This document shows positions 25,780 to 35,088 of a stretch of 64,000 nt of DNA, piece after piece. A program made the translations under genes and the position numbers. The notes beneath the pieces were generated by a model. That model saw only the letters and a list, made by a program, of their open reading frames with translations, was not told where the DNA came from and did not search any database. The number at the start of each line of letters is the position of its first letter. The stretch's first letter is position 1. Origin of the DNA: SHZI01 sp031409515 (GTDB taxonomy: Bacteria; Pseudomonadota; Gammaproteobacteria; Steroidobacterales; GCA-2729495); NCBI GenBank assembly GCA_031409515.1, contig JANNXJ010000004.1, positions 42,325-106,324 on the forward strand, read 5' to 3'.

Positions 25780-27017
25780 ATGATGATGACTCCGGCGCCC
25801 CTCGATCTGCCTGCTCCCTCTTCCCCGGCGCGAACCCTGTTCTCCAGCGGTCGTTGCTCCACCGTCGTGATCGGGGTGGCGTTCGCCCTGGCCCTCGGCG
25901 CCTGCGGCCAGAAGCCCGCAGCGCCACCCGCGGAACCTGCCGCCACTGCGGGCCAATCCGCAGCCGGACAGGCGCCCGTCCTGGACACCGACGAGGAGAA
26001 GGTCCTCAACGTCTAAACTGGTCGGATTACATCGACCCGACTGTGCTCGAGGAGTTCCAGAAAGAGACGGGCATTCAGGTCAAGTACGACGTTTTCGATT
26101 CCAACGAAGTTCTGGAGACCAAGCTGCTGGCCGGCAGCACCGGGTACGACATCGTGGTGCCATCGGCCTCCTTTCTCGAACGGCAGATCAAGGCGGGCGT
26201 CTTCCAGAAACTGGACCCGTCAAAGCTGCCGAATCTCAAGAACGTGGACCCGGTCCTGGCGAAGCAGATCGCGCGGCACGATCCGGGCAACGAGCACTCC
26301 GTGAATTACCTCTGGGGCACGTCCGGGGTCGGCTACAACGAGGCCAAGATCAAGGCCGCCATGCCCGACGCCCCGGTGGACAGCTTCGCCATGTTCTACG
26401 ATCCAAAGGTTGTCTCGAAGTTCAAGGACTGCGGCGTTGCGGTTCTGGACGCGCCCTCGGAGGTGGTCGGCACCGTGCTGATCTACCTGGGCAGGGAAGC
26501 CAACAGCGAGAAGCCTGAAGACCTGGCCGCCGCCGAGAAAGTCCTGCTGTCCATCCGGCCCTATATCAAGTACGTCAATTCCTCCAAGTACATCGAGGAT
26601 CTGGCCAACGGCGAGCTCTGCCTGGCTCTGGGCTGGAGCGGTGATGTCCTGCAGGCCCGGGACCGGGCTGAGGAAGCCGGTAATGGTGTTGTGATCAAGT
26701 ACCTGATTCCGAAGGAAGGCGCGGTCATGTTTTTCGACATGCTGGCCATTCCTGCCGACGCCAAGCACGTGAAGAATGCCTACCTCTTTATTGACTACCT
26801 GCTGCGCCCCGATGTGGCGGCGAAGAATTCCAACTTCGTCAACTATGCCAATGGCAATGCGGCGTCTTTCAGCCTGATCAACGAGGATATTCGCAACGAC
26901 CGGGGCATTTATCCCGCTGAAGAAACCAAGGCCAAGCTGGTCCCTGATCTGGCCGAATCTGCTCAGTTCACGAGGCTACTCACCCGCAGCTGGACGCGCT
27001 TCAAGACTGGTCAATAG
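25780..27017 (+). pseudogene. potF: PotF-type polyamine-binding lipoprotein, split by a one-base frameshift
   Basis: The first frame (25780-26016) encodes a lipoprotein signal ending LALGAC, a linker, and DEEKVLNV before a TAA. The second frame (through 27017) continues without loss as NWSDYIDPTVLEEFQKETGI and the rest of a PotF-type periplasmic binding protein. The family motif is VLNVYNWSDYI; restoring one base (C) after 26015 rejoins it exactly. The combined protein would be about 412 aa. It is the first gene of potFGHI and would capture putrescine or spermidine. A lipobox is unusual for a Gram-negative PotF. Sequence error is as likely as a real lesion. Confidence 0.88.
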
Positions 27018-27029
27018 GCGGGACCGCCC

Positions 27030-28166
27030 ATGACCGAGAAGCACACTGAAAACGGTCATCCGCGGCCCGTCGACAAGACCAACGAGTACGTTCGCATTGA
27101 GAACGTGACGAAGCGCTTCGGCGACTTCGTTGCGGTGGACAACGTCTCACTGTCGGTCTTCAAGGGCGAGATCTTCTGTCTGCTGGGCGGATCGGGCTGC
27201 GGCAAGACCACTCTGCTGCGGATGCTGGCCGGCTTCGAGGCCCCGACTTCCGGCCGCATCTTCATCGACGGGCAAGACATGGCAGACACCCTGCCCTACG
27301 AACGCCCCGTCAACATGATGTTCCAGTCCTACGCGCTCTTTCCCCACATGAGCGTCGAGAAGAATGTCGCCTTCGGGCTGGAACAGGAGAAGCTGCCCCG
27401 GAAGGAGATCGACCAGCGGGTGGCGGAGATGCTGGACACCGTGAAGCTCGGCGAACTGGCCCGGCGCAAGCCCCACCAGTTGTCCGGTGGCCAACGCCAG
27501 CGAGTGGCCCTGGCCCGGGCGCTGGTCAAGCGCCCCAAGCTGCTTCTGCTGGACGAGCCCCTGGGGGCTCTGGACAAGAAATTGCGGGAAGCGACCCAGT
27601 TTGAACTGATCAATCTGCAGGAGAAGCTGGGGGTGACATTCATCGTGGTAACCCACGACCAGGAAGAAGCGATGACCCTGGCTTCCCGAATTGGCGTCAT
27701 GGACCGGGGCGAGATCGTGCAGGTCGGCACGCCCACCGAGATCTACGAGTACCCGTCGTCCAAGTTCGTGGCGGACTTCATCGGGTCGGTCAACATGTTT
27801 GAAGGCCGACTGATAGAAGATGAGCCAAACTTCGTGCGGATTGAGGCCCCCGAGCTGAACGCAACGATCTACGTGGATCATGGCATCAGCGCCCCTCCCG
27901 GCGCGTCGGTCTGGGCGGCCATCCGGCCCGAGAAGATCGAGATTGCCCGGGAGGAACCCGAGAGCACGGAGAACAGGGCCAGGGGCGTCGTTCGGGATAT
28001 CGCCTACATGGGCGACATGTCCATCTACCTGGTGAAGATCGACAGCGGGAAGATGGTCCGGGTGACACTGCCAAATTCGGTCCGGCAGCTGAGCCAGCGC
28101 ATTTCCTGGGACGAGACGGTGTGGCTGTCCTGGGATGCCTCCAGCCCGGTGGTCCTGCCCCAGTAG
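27030..28166 (+). CDS. potG: putrescine ABC transporter ATP-binding protein
   Basis: 378 aa. Walker A is GGSGCGKTT, the signature LSGGQRQRVALARAL and Walker B LLLLDEPLGALD, with the H-loop in VVTHDQEEAM. A C-terminal TOBE-type domain contains WAAIRPEKIEI, as in PotA/PotG. An N-terminal extension of about 20 residues precedes the ABC core, as in PotG. It hydrolyses ATP in the cytoplasm to drive PotHI. It starts 12 bp after the potF stop. Confidence 0.95.
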   Translation: MTEKHTENGHPRPVDKTNEYVRIENVTKRFGDFVAVDNVSLSVFKGEIFCLLGGSGCGKTTLLRMLAGFEAPTSGRIFIDGQDMADTLPYERPVNMMFQSYALFPHMSVEKNVAFGLEQEKLPRKEIDQRVAEMLDTVKLGELARRKPHQLSGGQRQRVALARALVKRPKLLLLDEPLGALDKKLREATQFELINLQEKLGVTFIVVTHDQEEAMTLASRIGVMDRGEIVQVGTPTEIYEYPSSKFVADFIGSVNMFEGRLIEDEPNFVRIEAPELNATIYVDHGISAPPGASVWAAIRPEKIEIAREEPESTENRARGVVRDIAYMGDMSIYLVKIDSGKMVRVTLPNSVRQLSQRISWDETVWLSWDASSPVVLPQ

Positions 28167-28190
28167 GCGGCGGTTGGCCAGCAGCAACTC

Positions 28191-29201
28191 ATGGCCCGCT
28201 CTCAGATCAGACAGACCCAGAAGCCGCCCATCGACGCCTGGGGCGCCGGCAGGCTGGGGCTCATATTCTCGCTGCTCTACCGCTTCGGCCCACCCCGCTG
28301 GTCCCAGTACGTGCGCAAGAACTGGTCTGGCCAGCGCCTTGTCATTGGCATCCCCTACCTCTGGCTGATCCTGTTCTTCGCCGTCCCGTTCATCATTGTT
28401 CTGAAGCTGTCCTTCTCTGAGGTGCGGCTCGCGATGCCGCCCTTCGCCCCGCTGATCGAGAAGGTCAGTGACGCGGCCTACGCGTTGAACGTCAACCTGG
28501 GCAACTACCTGTTCCTGCTGTCCGACACGCTGTACGTGAATTCCTACCTCTACTCCGTCAAGGTTGCAGCCGTCTCCACCGTGTTCTGCCTGCTGATTGG
28601 CTATCCGATGTCCTACGCGATCGCCCGGTCCACGCCGACGATGCGCAACATCTGGCTGATGCTGATCATTCTGCCGTTCTGGACGTCCTTCCTGCTCCGG
28701 GTTTACGCCTGGGTAGGCCTGCTCAAGACCGATGGCCTGATCAATCAGTTCTTTGGCATGTTTGGCCTTGGGCCCTTCACGATGATGTACACCGATTTCG
28801 CGGTGTATATCGGCATCGTTTATTCCTACCTGCCCTTCATGATCCTCCCGCTGTATTCCAACCTCGAGAAGCACGACCTGACACTGCTGGAGGCATCGGC
28901 GGATCTGGGCGCCGGGCCAGTCAAGTCCTTCCTCCGTATCACCCTCCCCCTCTCGATGCCCGGAATCATCGCGGGGTCACTCCTGGTCTTCATTCCGGCA
29001 GTGGGTGAGTACGTGATTCCCTCCCTGCTTGGTAGTTCAGATCAGCTCATGATCGGCCGGGTGCTGTCCGACGAGTTCTTTGCCAACCGGGACTGGCCGG
29101 TGGCCAGCGCTGTGTCCATTGCCATGCTCATGCTGCTGGTGGTGCCCATCGTGCTGTTCCAGCGCTATCAGAACCAGGAACTGGCGGGCGCCAGGAAATG
29201 A
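28191..29201 (+). CDS. potH: putrescine ABC transporter permease
   Basis: 336 aa, about six transmembrane helices. The permease EAA-type loop is in LLEASADLGAGPVKSFLRITLPLSMPGI, which contacts PotG. An N-terminal cytoplasmic extension of about 60 residues precedes the first helix; PotH proteins are typically near 317 aa, so this is slightly long. It starts 24 bp after potG and overlaps potI by 4 bp. Confidence 0.94.
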   Translation: MARSQIRQTQKPPIDAWGAGRLGLIFSLLYRFGPPRWSQYVRKNWSGQRLVIGIPYLWLILFFAVPFIIVLKLSFSEVRLAMPPFAPLIEKVSDAAYALNVNLGNYLFLLSDTLYVNSYLYSVKVAAVSTVFCLLIGYPMSYAIARSTPTMRNIWLMLIILPFWTSFLLRVYAWVGLLKTDGLINQFFGMFGLGPFTMMYTDFAVYIGIVYSYLPFMILPLYSNLEKHDLTLLEASADLGAGPVKSFLRITLPLSMPGIIAGSLLVFIPAVGEYVIPSLLGSSDQLMIGRVLSDEFFANRDWPVASAVSIAMLMLLVVPIVLFQRYQNQELAGARK

Positions 29202-30046
29202 AGTCCAAGACCTGGTTCCGCAACCTGGCGTTGCTGGTCGGTTTCGCCTTTCTCTACATACCGATCCTGTCCATGGTTGTGTACTCCTTCAACAATTCCC
29301 GGCTGGTCACCGTCTGGGACACGGCTGACTCCCCCACTCTCAAGTGGTACCGGGTACTGTTCAGTAACGAGCAGATCCTGAGTGCCGCCTGGCTGTCCAT
29401 CCAGGTGGCGGCAGTGACTGCTACGGGCGCCGTGATTCTCGGGACGCTGGCGGGCCTGGTGCTGGCCCGCTTCGGGCCCTTCAAGGGCCGGACCCTGCTG
29501 TCGGCCATGACGACCGCGCCGCTGGTCATGCCCGAGGTGATCACAGGCCTGTCCTTACTGCTGCTGTTCGTGTCCCTGGAGCAGCTGATTGGCTGGCCCC
29601 AGGGTCGGGGCTTCGTCACGATCGTGATCGCCCACATCACCTTTTCCATGGCCTACGTGACGGTGGTCGTGCAGTCCCGCCTGGCCACGTTTGACGACTC
29701 CCTCGAAGAGGCGGCGCTGGACCTGGGGGCGCGCCCCGCGAAGGTGTTCTTCAGGATCACGCTGCCACTGATCCTGCCGGCCATCCTGTCCGGCTGGCTG
29801 CTGGCTTTTACCCTCTCCTGGGACGATCTCGTGATCTCCCAGTTCGTGGCCGGACCCGGCTCCACCACCCTGCCCATGGTGGTGTTCTCCAAGGTGCGGC
29901 TGGGCGTGAGCCCGGACATCAACGCACTTGCCACCATCATGGTGACGATCGTGGGCATTGGGGTGGTGTTGTCAGCCGTCTACATGCGGCGCCAGGAGCG
30001 GCGCCTGGCGCTGGAAATGCAGCTGGCCAAGGCGGACAAGGCTTAA
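29198..30046 (+). CDS. potI: putrescine ABC transporter permease
   Basis: 282 aa, six helices. The EAA loop is in LEEAALDLGARPAKVFFRITLPLILP. The start ATG overlaps the potH stop (ATGA). Length equals E. coli PotI. It completes the importer. A strong inverted repeat follows the stop codon directly. Confidence 0.95.
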   Translation: MKSKTWFRNLALLVGFAFLYIPILSMVVYSFNNSRLVTVWDTADSPTLKWYRVLFSNEQILSAAWLSIQVAAVTATGAVILGTLAGLVLARFGPFKGRTLLSAMTTAPLVMPEVITGLSLLLLFVSLEQLIGWPQGRGFVTIVIAHITFSMAYVTVVVQSRLATFDDSLEEAALDLGARPAKVFFRITLPLILPAILSGWLLAFTLSWDDLVISQFVAGPGSTTLPMVVFSKVRLGVSPDINALATIMVTIVGIGVVLSAVYMRRQERRLALEMQLAKADKA

Positions 30047-30078
30047 GCCCCGCGTAGTCCTGAGAGACTACGCGGGGC
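30047..30078. terminator. 13-bp perfect inverted repeat between potI and the porin gene
   Basis: GCCCCGCGTAGTC (30047-30059) and its exact complement (30066-30078) are separated by CTGAGA. It starts on the base after the potI stop and sits between convergent genes. No U-run follows on either strand, so it is a candidate bidirectional terminator or a 3'-end stabiliser rather than a classical intrinsic terminator. Confidence 0.7.
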
Positions 30079-30098
30079 AACCGAGCGACTGTCTCTGG

Positions 30099-30941
30099 CT
30101 ATTCTTCCTTGCCCCAGGGGAAGGTCGTCGCCACGCCAAAGTAGACCGTGCTCTGGGACGAGAAGGCCGGCTTACCGCCGCACTCGATGGAGGAACGCGA
30201 GCAATCCGACTCCTTCAGATCGCTGCCATCGATGTACTTGACGGCGAAGTCGAAGCGCCCGAAGGAGCGGGTCAGGCCCACCGACCAGTCGTAGTAGGCA
30301 TCGTAGCCATTGTCGTCGTTGGTCCAGTAACTGCCGCCGCTGTAGCCGGCGTGGGCGGTAACTCCCAGATCCCACCAGGGCAGAGGGCTCTCCACATTTC
30401 CTTCAGCGTAGTAGGCGCTGTCGCCGGAGTTGCTGAAGTCCCAGGAGTACCAGACCTTGGCGGCCACGTCAGCGCCCAGGATTTTGGCGCCCAGGCCGCT
30501 GTAGACCTCGGCGTAGTTGAAGTCATTGACGCCCCCGTCGTCGTTGCCCAGGTACTTGTAGTACGTGACACCGACGTCGTAACCGAAGTCCTCCGTAAAG
30601 GAGCCGGCATAACCGAGGATGGCGTCGATCTCGATATTGAGATCGACGTTGGCCACGGGATCGGGGACTGGTTCCCCGGGCGGCGGAACGTAAGGGTCGG
30701 TGGGTTCGTACGTACCAAAGTCGATGTTGCTACCCCAGAGGCTGGCATACACGCCGTTTTCCCCGACCCAGTCAATGCTGGCCTGCAGGGCCGGATCGAG
30801 GGCGCTTTGGGTAATACCGCGGAAGTCGTAGTTTGAGGCGGCAGTGAAGGTGGCCGTCACTTCGGCCTGGGCGGCGCCGGAGGCCAGCCCGAGCGCTGCT
30901 ATCCCGACTCCGGCCAGTTTGGAATGAATGGCGCGATGCAT
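30099..30941 (-). CDS. TorF-family putative porin
   Basis: 280 aa. A signal peptide ends near GAAQA, then a beta-rich outer-membrane protein with many Tyr/Trp/Gly strands. The opening TFTAASNYDFRGITQS is typical of the TorF/gcw_chp family, and the final strand STVYFGVATTFPWGK ends in an aromatic region. It lies between the potFGHI importer and the puu catabolic genes, suggesting it may pass polyamines or related compounds across the outer membrane; that is inference from context. Confidence 0.88.
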   Translation of the reverse strand: MHRAIHSKLAGVGIAALGLASGAAQAEVTATFTAASNYDFRGITQSALDPALQASIDWVGENGVYASLWGSNIDFGTYEPTDPYVPPPGEPVPDPVANVDLNIEIDAILGYAGSFTEDFGYDVGVTYYKYLGNDDGGVNDFNYAEVYSGLGAKILGADVAAKVWYSWDFSNSGDSAYYAEGNVESPLPWWDLGVTAHAGYSGGSYWTNDDNGYDAYYDWSVGLTRSFGRFDFAVKYIDGSDLKESDCSRSSIECGGKPAFSSQSTVYFGVATTFPWGKEE

Positions 30942-31023
30942 AGTGAAATCCCCTGGGTAGAAATCCTGACGGTATAGGTCAAGTCAGGATGCAGTATAAA
31001 CGCCAACCCGCCGGATGCAGCGC

Positions 31024-32295
31024 CTACAGGCGGTCTCGCAGCGCGAACCAGAGCATCCCGAGCACCAGGCCCGGCCAGCGGAGCAGGGTGCCACCGGGGT
31101 AGGGCGGCGGGGGCAGGCGGGCAAAGACATCGAAGCGTTCCGCCGTGCCGGCGATGGCCTCCGCCATGAGCTGGCCCGCCAGCGTGGCATTGGCAACCCC
31201 ATGGCCCGAGTAGCCCTGGGCAAAGTACACGTTGGGCGCCAGGCGGCCAAAGTGGGGCAACCGGTTCAGCGTGATGGCCAGGGTGCCCCCCCAGGCGTAC
31301 TCGACCGGGACGGCAGCCAGCTGGGGAAAGACCCGCAGCATGTGCCGCCGGACGAAGGCCTTCAGGTCCGCTGGAAAGCGCTTCGTGTAGGTCTCTCCTC
31401 CGCCAAAAATCAGGCGGCCATCTCGGGACAGCCGGAAGTAGTTCACGACGAACAGGGTGTCGTGGACGCAGGCCGGATCAGCGATAAGGCGGGCTGCCAG
31501 GGGGCCCAGGGGTGCCGTTGCCAGCAGGTAATTGTTGATGGGCATGATGCGGTCGGCAATGCGGGGTTCAAGGCCACCCAGGTAACCGTTGCACCCCAGG
31601 ACCAGATAGCGGGCGCGCACCTCCCCCCGGGCCGTGCGCACGATCACCGGCGCTGTGCCCGCATAGCTGATCACGGGTGAATGCTCGTGGATACGCACGC
31701 CGGCGGCCACGCAGGCCCGGGCCAGACCGAGGGCATAGTTGAGCGGGTGCAGGTGAGCCGCGCCAGCATCGAGGACCCCCCCGTGGTAGAGCGGGCTGTC
31801 CACGATCTCCCGCATCGCCCCACGACCAAGGACACGCTGGTGCTCATAGCCGTAGTCCCGGGCAAGACTCTCCGCCCGCTGGGCCAGGCTGGACAGGTGC
31901 GCAGGCTTGGCCGCGCATACCAGCTGTCCGGCAGTCAGCTCGCAGTCGATGGCATGGGCGGCAATGCGTTCCCTGACGAGATCCCGGGCCGTAATTGCGA
32001 GCCGGAAGAGCTGGTGCGCCGCATCCCGGCCAAAGCGCGCCTCCAGTTCGGCCTCCTCCCGGCGCTGGCCCGTGCCCAGCTGCCCGCCATTGCGGCCGGA
32101 CGCGCCCCAGCCCACCCGCCGGGCTTCCAGCAGGACAACCGAGTAGCCGCGTTCGGCCAGGTGCAGGGCGGTGGAGAGGCCCGTGTAGCCGGCGCCAATG
32201 ACGCAGACGTCAGCCTCGGTTGCACCCTCGAGGGCGGCGTGCGCAGTTAGTCCTCGTGCGGTGGCGAGATACCAGGACGGCGGGTGTTGGTCGAT
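31024..32295 (-). CDS. puuB: gamma-glutamylputrescine oxidase (PuuB-like), non-standard ATC start
   Basis: 423 aa if started at ATC 32295. The N-terminus QHPPSWYLATA and the FAD-binding ADVCVIGAGYTGLSTALHLA match PuuB, whose length (426 aa in E. coli) is also matched. No ATG, GTG or TTG occurs in frame between 32328 and 32116; the first is a GTG at 32115, which would delete the FAD site. AGGAG (32303-32307) lies 7 bp before the ATC, exactly where a start belongs. It would oxidise gamma-glutamylputrescine using FAD. It follows spuC by 30 bp. Either the start is mutated, ATC is used, or there is a sequence error. Confidence 0.85.
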   Translation of the reverse strand: MDQHPPSWYLATARGLTAHAALEGATEADVCVIGAGYTGLSTALHLAERGYSVVLLEARRVGWGASGRNGGQLGTGQRREEAELEARFGRDAAHQLFRLAITARDLVRERIAAHAIDCELTAGQLVCAAKPAHLSSLAQRAESLARDYGYEHQRVLGRGAMREIVDSPLYHGGVLDAGAAHLHPLNYALGLARACVAAGVRIHEHSPVISYAGTAPVIVRTARGEVRARYLVLGCNGYLGGLEPRIADRIMPINNYLLATAPLGPLAARLIADPACVHDTLFVVNYFRLSRDGRLIFGGGETYTKRFPADLKAFVRRHMLRVFPQLAAVPVEYAWGGTLAITLNRLPHFGRLAPNVYFAQGYSGHGVANATLAGQLMAEAIAGTAERFDVFARLPPPPYPGGTLLRWPGLVLGMLWFALRDRL

Positions 32296-32325
32296 AGCGC
32301 CGCTCCTGATTTTCCCTGGGCCGTC

Positions 32326-33696
32326 TCAGGCGCGCGGCTGGCCCAGGGCCTGCTGGGTCCGATCGAGAGCCTTCCAGGCTTTGTCGACCAGCTCATCCAG
32401 CTGCGCGTCGGTAGTGATGAACGGCGGCGCGACGATCATGGTGTCACCGACCGCCCGCATGACCAGGCCCTCCTCGATGCTGAAATCCCGGCAGCGCTCC
32501 CCGGCCTTCAACTCCTTGGCGAAGCGTTGCCGGCTGGTCTTGCTGGACACGAGCTCCAGGCCACCAATGAGCCCGGCAGAGCGCGCCTCACCCACGAGGG
32601 GATGGTCCGCGAGCTTCTGCCAGCGGCTGCTGAAGGCGGGGATCACGGTATCGCGGACCCGTTCCACGAGTTTTTCCTGGCGCAGGACCTGCAGCGTGGC
32701 CCGGGCCACGGCGCAGGCCACCGGATGACCCGAGTAGGTAAACCCGTGGTAGAACTCGCCGCCCTTGTCCACGAGCACATTGCCCACCCGATCTCCCACC
32801 ATGACGCCGCCCAGGGGCTGATAGCCCGAGGTCACGCCCTTGGCAAAGGTCATGAGATCAGGCCGGATTCCGTAGTGCTCCGAGCCAAACCAGTGGCCGA
32901 GGCGGCCCATGCCGGTGATGACCTCGTCGGCGATCAGCAGGATGCCGTACTCGTCACAGATTTTCTGGATCTCGGGCCAGTAGGTCGCGGGTGGCACGAC
33001 AGCGCCGCCGGCACCCTGGACAGGCTCCGCGATGAATGCAGCCACCCTGTCGACGCCCACCTCCTCGATGGTGGTCGCGAGCTGGCGGGCAATCCGGCGG
33101 CCGAACTCGGCCGGGTCCAGTTCGCCGCCGAGCCCATACCAGTAGGGCTGCTCGATATGCAGGATGTTGGGTATCGGCAGGCCGGCCTGGGCATGCATCC
33201 AGGGCATCCCGGACAGGCTGGCGGCGCCGACAGTGCTGCCGTGATAGCCATTGCGGCGGGCGATGATGATCTGCTTGTCGGGCTTGCCGAGCAGCGACCA
33301 GTAATAGCGGACCAGCCGGATGTTGGTGTCGTTGGCTTCGGAACCGGAGTTGGTAAAGAACACCCGGTTGAAGCCGGTTGGTGCCAGTTCGCAGAGTTCC
33401 CGGGCCAGCTCAATGGCGGGCGGCGTCGTGCACTGGAAGAAGCTGTTGTAGTACGGCAGCTCCCGCAACTGGCGGGCACCGGCGTCCGCCAGTTCGCTGC
33501 GGCTGTAGCCCAGGTTCACGCACCAGAGCCCCGACATCCCGTCGAGAATCTTGTGGCCGCTGGCTTCCCAGATATAGACGCCTTCGGCCCGAGTGATCAC
33601 CCGCGTGCCACGCTCCGCAAGCTGCCGGTGATCCGTGAAGGGGTGCAGGAAATGCTGCCGGTCTTCCTGCTGCCAGCGCTGAAGGTTGTCTGCCAT
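32326..33696 (-). CDS. spuC: putrescine/polyamine aminotransferase (class III, SpuC-type)
   Basis: 456 aa PLP enzyme. The pyridoxal Lys286 is in FAKGVTSGYQPLGG, the phosphate-binding segment SGSEANDTNI, and the Asp of IADEVITGMGR. The opening DRQHFLHPFTDH is typical of SpuC putrescine-pyruvate aminotransferase and related omega-transaminases. It converts putrescine to 4-aminobutanal using pyruvate. It lies between puuA and puuB in the same operon, so two alternative routes from putrescine would coexist. Confidence 0.92.
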   Translation of the reverse strand: MADNLQRWQQEDRQHFLHPFTDHRQLAERGTRVITRAEGVYIWEASGHKILDGMSGLWCVNLGYSRSELADAGARQLRELPYYNSFFQCTTPPAIELARELCELAPTGFNRVFFTNSGSEANDTNIRLVRYYWSLLGKPDKQIIIARRNGYHGSTVGAASLSGMPWMHAQAGLPIPNILHIEQPYWYGLGGELDPAEFGRRIARQLATTIEEVGVDRVAAFIAEPVQGAGGAVVPPATYWPEIQKICDEYGILLIADEVITGMGRLGHWFGSEHYGIRPDLMTFAKGVTSGYQPLGGVMVGDRVGNVLVDKGGEFYHGFTYSGHPVACAVARATLQVLRQEKLVERVRDTVIPAFSSRWQKLADHPLVGEARSAGLIGGLELVSSKTSRQRFAKELKAGERCRDFSIEEGLVMRAVGDTMIVAPPFITTDAQLDELVDKAWKALDRTQQALGQPRA

Positions 33697-33723
33697 GACC
33701 GCTATCCCCTACCTACCCGTGTA

Positions 33724-35088
33724 TCAGACATTCAATAGCAGGAATTCGCGTTCCCAGGGCGATATGACCTCAAAAAATGCCTGGTACTCCTGCCGCTTCA
33801 TGGCAGTGTAGATCTTCACAAACCGGTCGCCCAGCAGCGCCCGGAGCCGCTCGCTGCGTTCCAGCCGGTCGAGGGCGTCAGACAGATTACCCGGTAGTGC
33901 AAAGGGCCGCTTGTAGGCATTGCCCTGCTCCGGCACGCCGGGTTGCAGGCCTTCCTCGATCCCCAGCAGGCCGCAGGCCAGCGAGGCGGCAATGGCCAGG
34001 TAGGGATTCACGTCGGCGCCGGCAATCCGGTTCTCGATGCGGCGGTTGTCGGGATCGGACTGGGGAACACGCAGGCCGACCGTGCGGTTGTCGTAGCCCC
34101 ACTCGAGATTGATAGGCGCGGACATATAGCGGGTGAAGCGGCGGTAGGAATTGACGTAAGGCGCGAGAAATATGGTGGTCTCGGGGCCGTACTTCTGCAT
34201 CCCGCCAATGACATTCCGGAAGACTTCGCTCTCCGAGCCGTCGGGATTCGAGAAAGCATTGCCACCATCGGCCCGCCGGACGCTGATGTGCCAGTGCATG
34301 GAACTGCCGGGCTCGTTAGCCATCGGCTTGGCCATGAAGGTGGCGTAGATCTCGTGGCGCATCGCTGCCTCGCGGATGGTGCGCTTGAACAGGAACATCT
34401 GGTCGGACAATTCAACGGCGTCGCCGTGCTGGAAGTTGATCTCCAGCTGGGCGGTCCCGCTTTCGTGGGCCAGGTTGTCCACATCGATACGCTGGACTTC
34501 GCAGTAGTCGTAGATGTCCTCGATGAACGGCTCAAACTCGTCCACGGCATCCATGCTGTAGGGCTGGCGCACGGTTTCCTTGCGGCCCGAGCGGCCAACC
34601 GGCGGTTCCAGCGGGTAATCGGGATCCGTATTGCGCTTGACGAGATAGAACTCGATCTCCGGCGCCACCACCGGCACCAGACCGCGGGCCAGGTACATGC
34701 CCACGATCCTGCGCAGCACCTGCCGGGGAGCGATATCCACCGGCTCATCACTCTGGGTGTAGCAGTCGTGGATGACGCAGCAGGTGGGCTCCTCGCCCCA
34801 GGGCACCAGGCGCAGGGTGTCCAGGTCAGGTTTGGCCACCATGTCCCGGTCTGCGGGATTCATGACTCCCTCTTCGAGGTAGTCGTCGATGTACTCGCCC
34901 GTCACTGACTGGATAAAGACAGACTCCGGCAGGCGCATGCCGCCCTGCTCCGTGAACTTCTTCGCCGGCATGTACTTGCCCCGGGCGACCCCGGCCATGT
35001 CCGGCACCACGGCCTCAACCTCGTCAATCTTGTTGTCGACGAGCCATTCACGGAGCTGCTCTTCATTCGTGATCTTTGTGGACGTCAT
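33724..35088 (-). CDS. puuA: gamma-glutamylputrescine synthetase (glutamine synthetase family)
   Basis: 454 aa from ATG 35088. The glutamine-synthetase fold is visible: GVARGKYMPAKKF at the N-terminus, metal ligands in APEIEFYL and AQLEINFQHGD, the ATP segment SSMHWHISVR, and RIENRIAGADVNPYLA. PuuA-type enzymes ligate glutamate to putrescine at the expense of ATP. The start overlaps the puuD stop by 4 bp. The longer frame to 35175 lies inside puuD and is rejected. Confidence 0.93.
   Translation of the reverse strand: MTSTKITNEEQLREWLVDNKIDEVEAVVPDMAGVARGKYMPAKKFTEQGGMRLPESVFIQSVTGEYIDDYLEEGVMNPADRDMVAKPDLDTLRLVPWGEEPTCCVIHDCYTQSDEPVDIAPRQVLRRIVGMYLARGLVPVVAPEIEFYLVKRNTDPDYPLEPPVGRSGRKETVRQPYSMDAVDEFEPFIEDIYDYCEVQRIDVDNLAHESGTAQLEINFQHGDAVELSDQMFLFKRTIREAAMRHEIYATFMAKPMANEPGSSMHWHISVRRADGGNAFSNPDGSESEVFRNVIGGMQKYGPETTIFLAPYVNSYRRFTRYMSAPINLEWGYDNRTVGLRVPQSDPDNRRIENRIAGADVNPYLAIAASLACGLLGIEEGLQPGVPEQGNAYKRPFALPGNLSDALDRLERSERLRALLGDRFVKIYTAMKRQEYQAFFEVISPWEREFLLLNV

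Noticed and set aside
27147..28874. 575-aa minus-strand open frame
   Set aside because: Antisense to potG and potH, no recognisable domain; the sense genes have clear family motifs.
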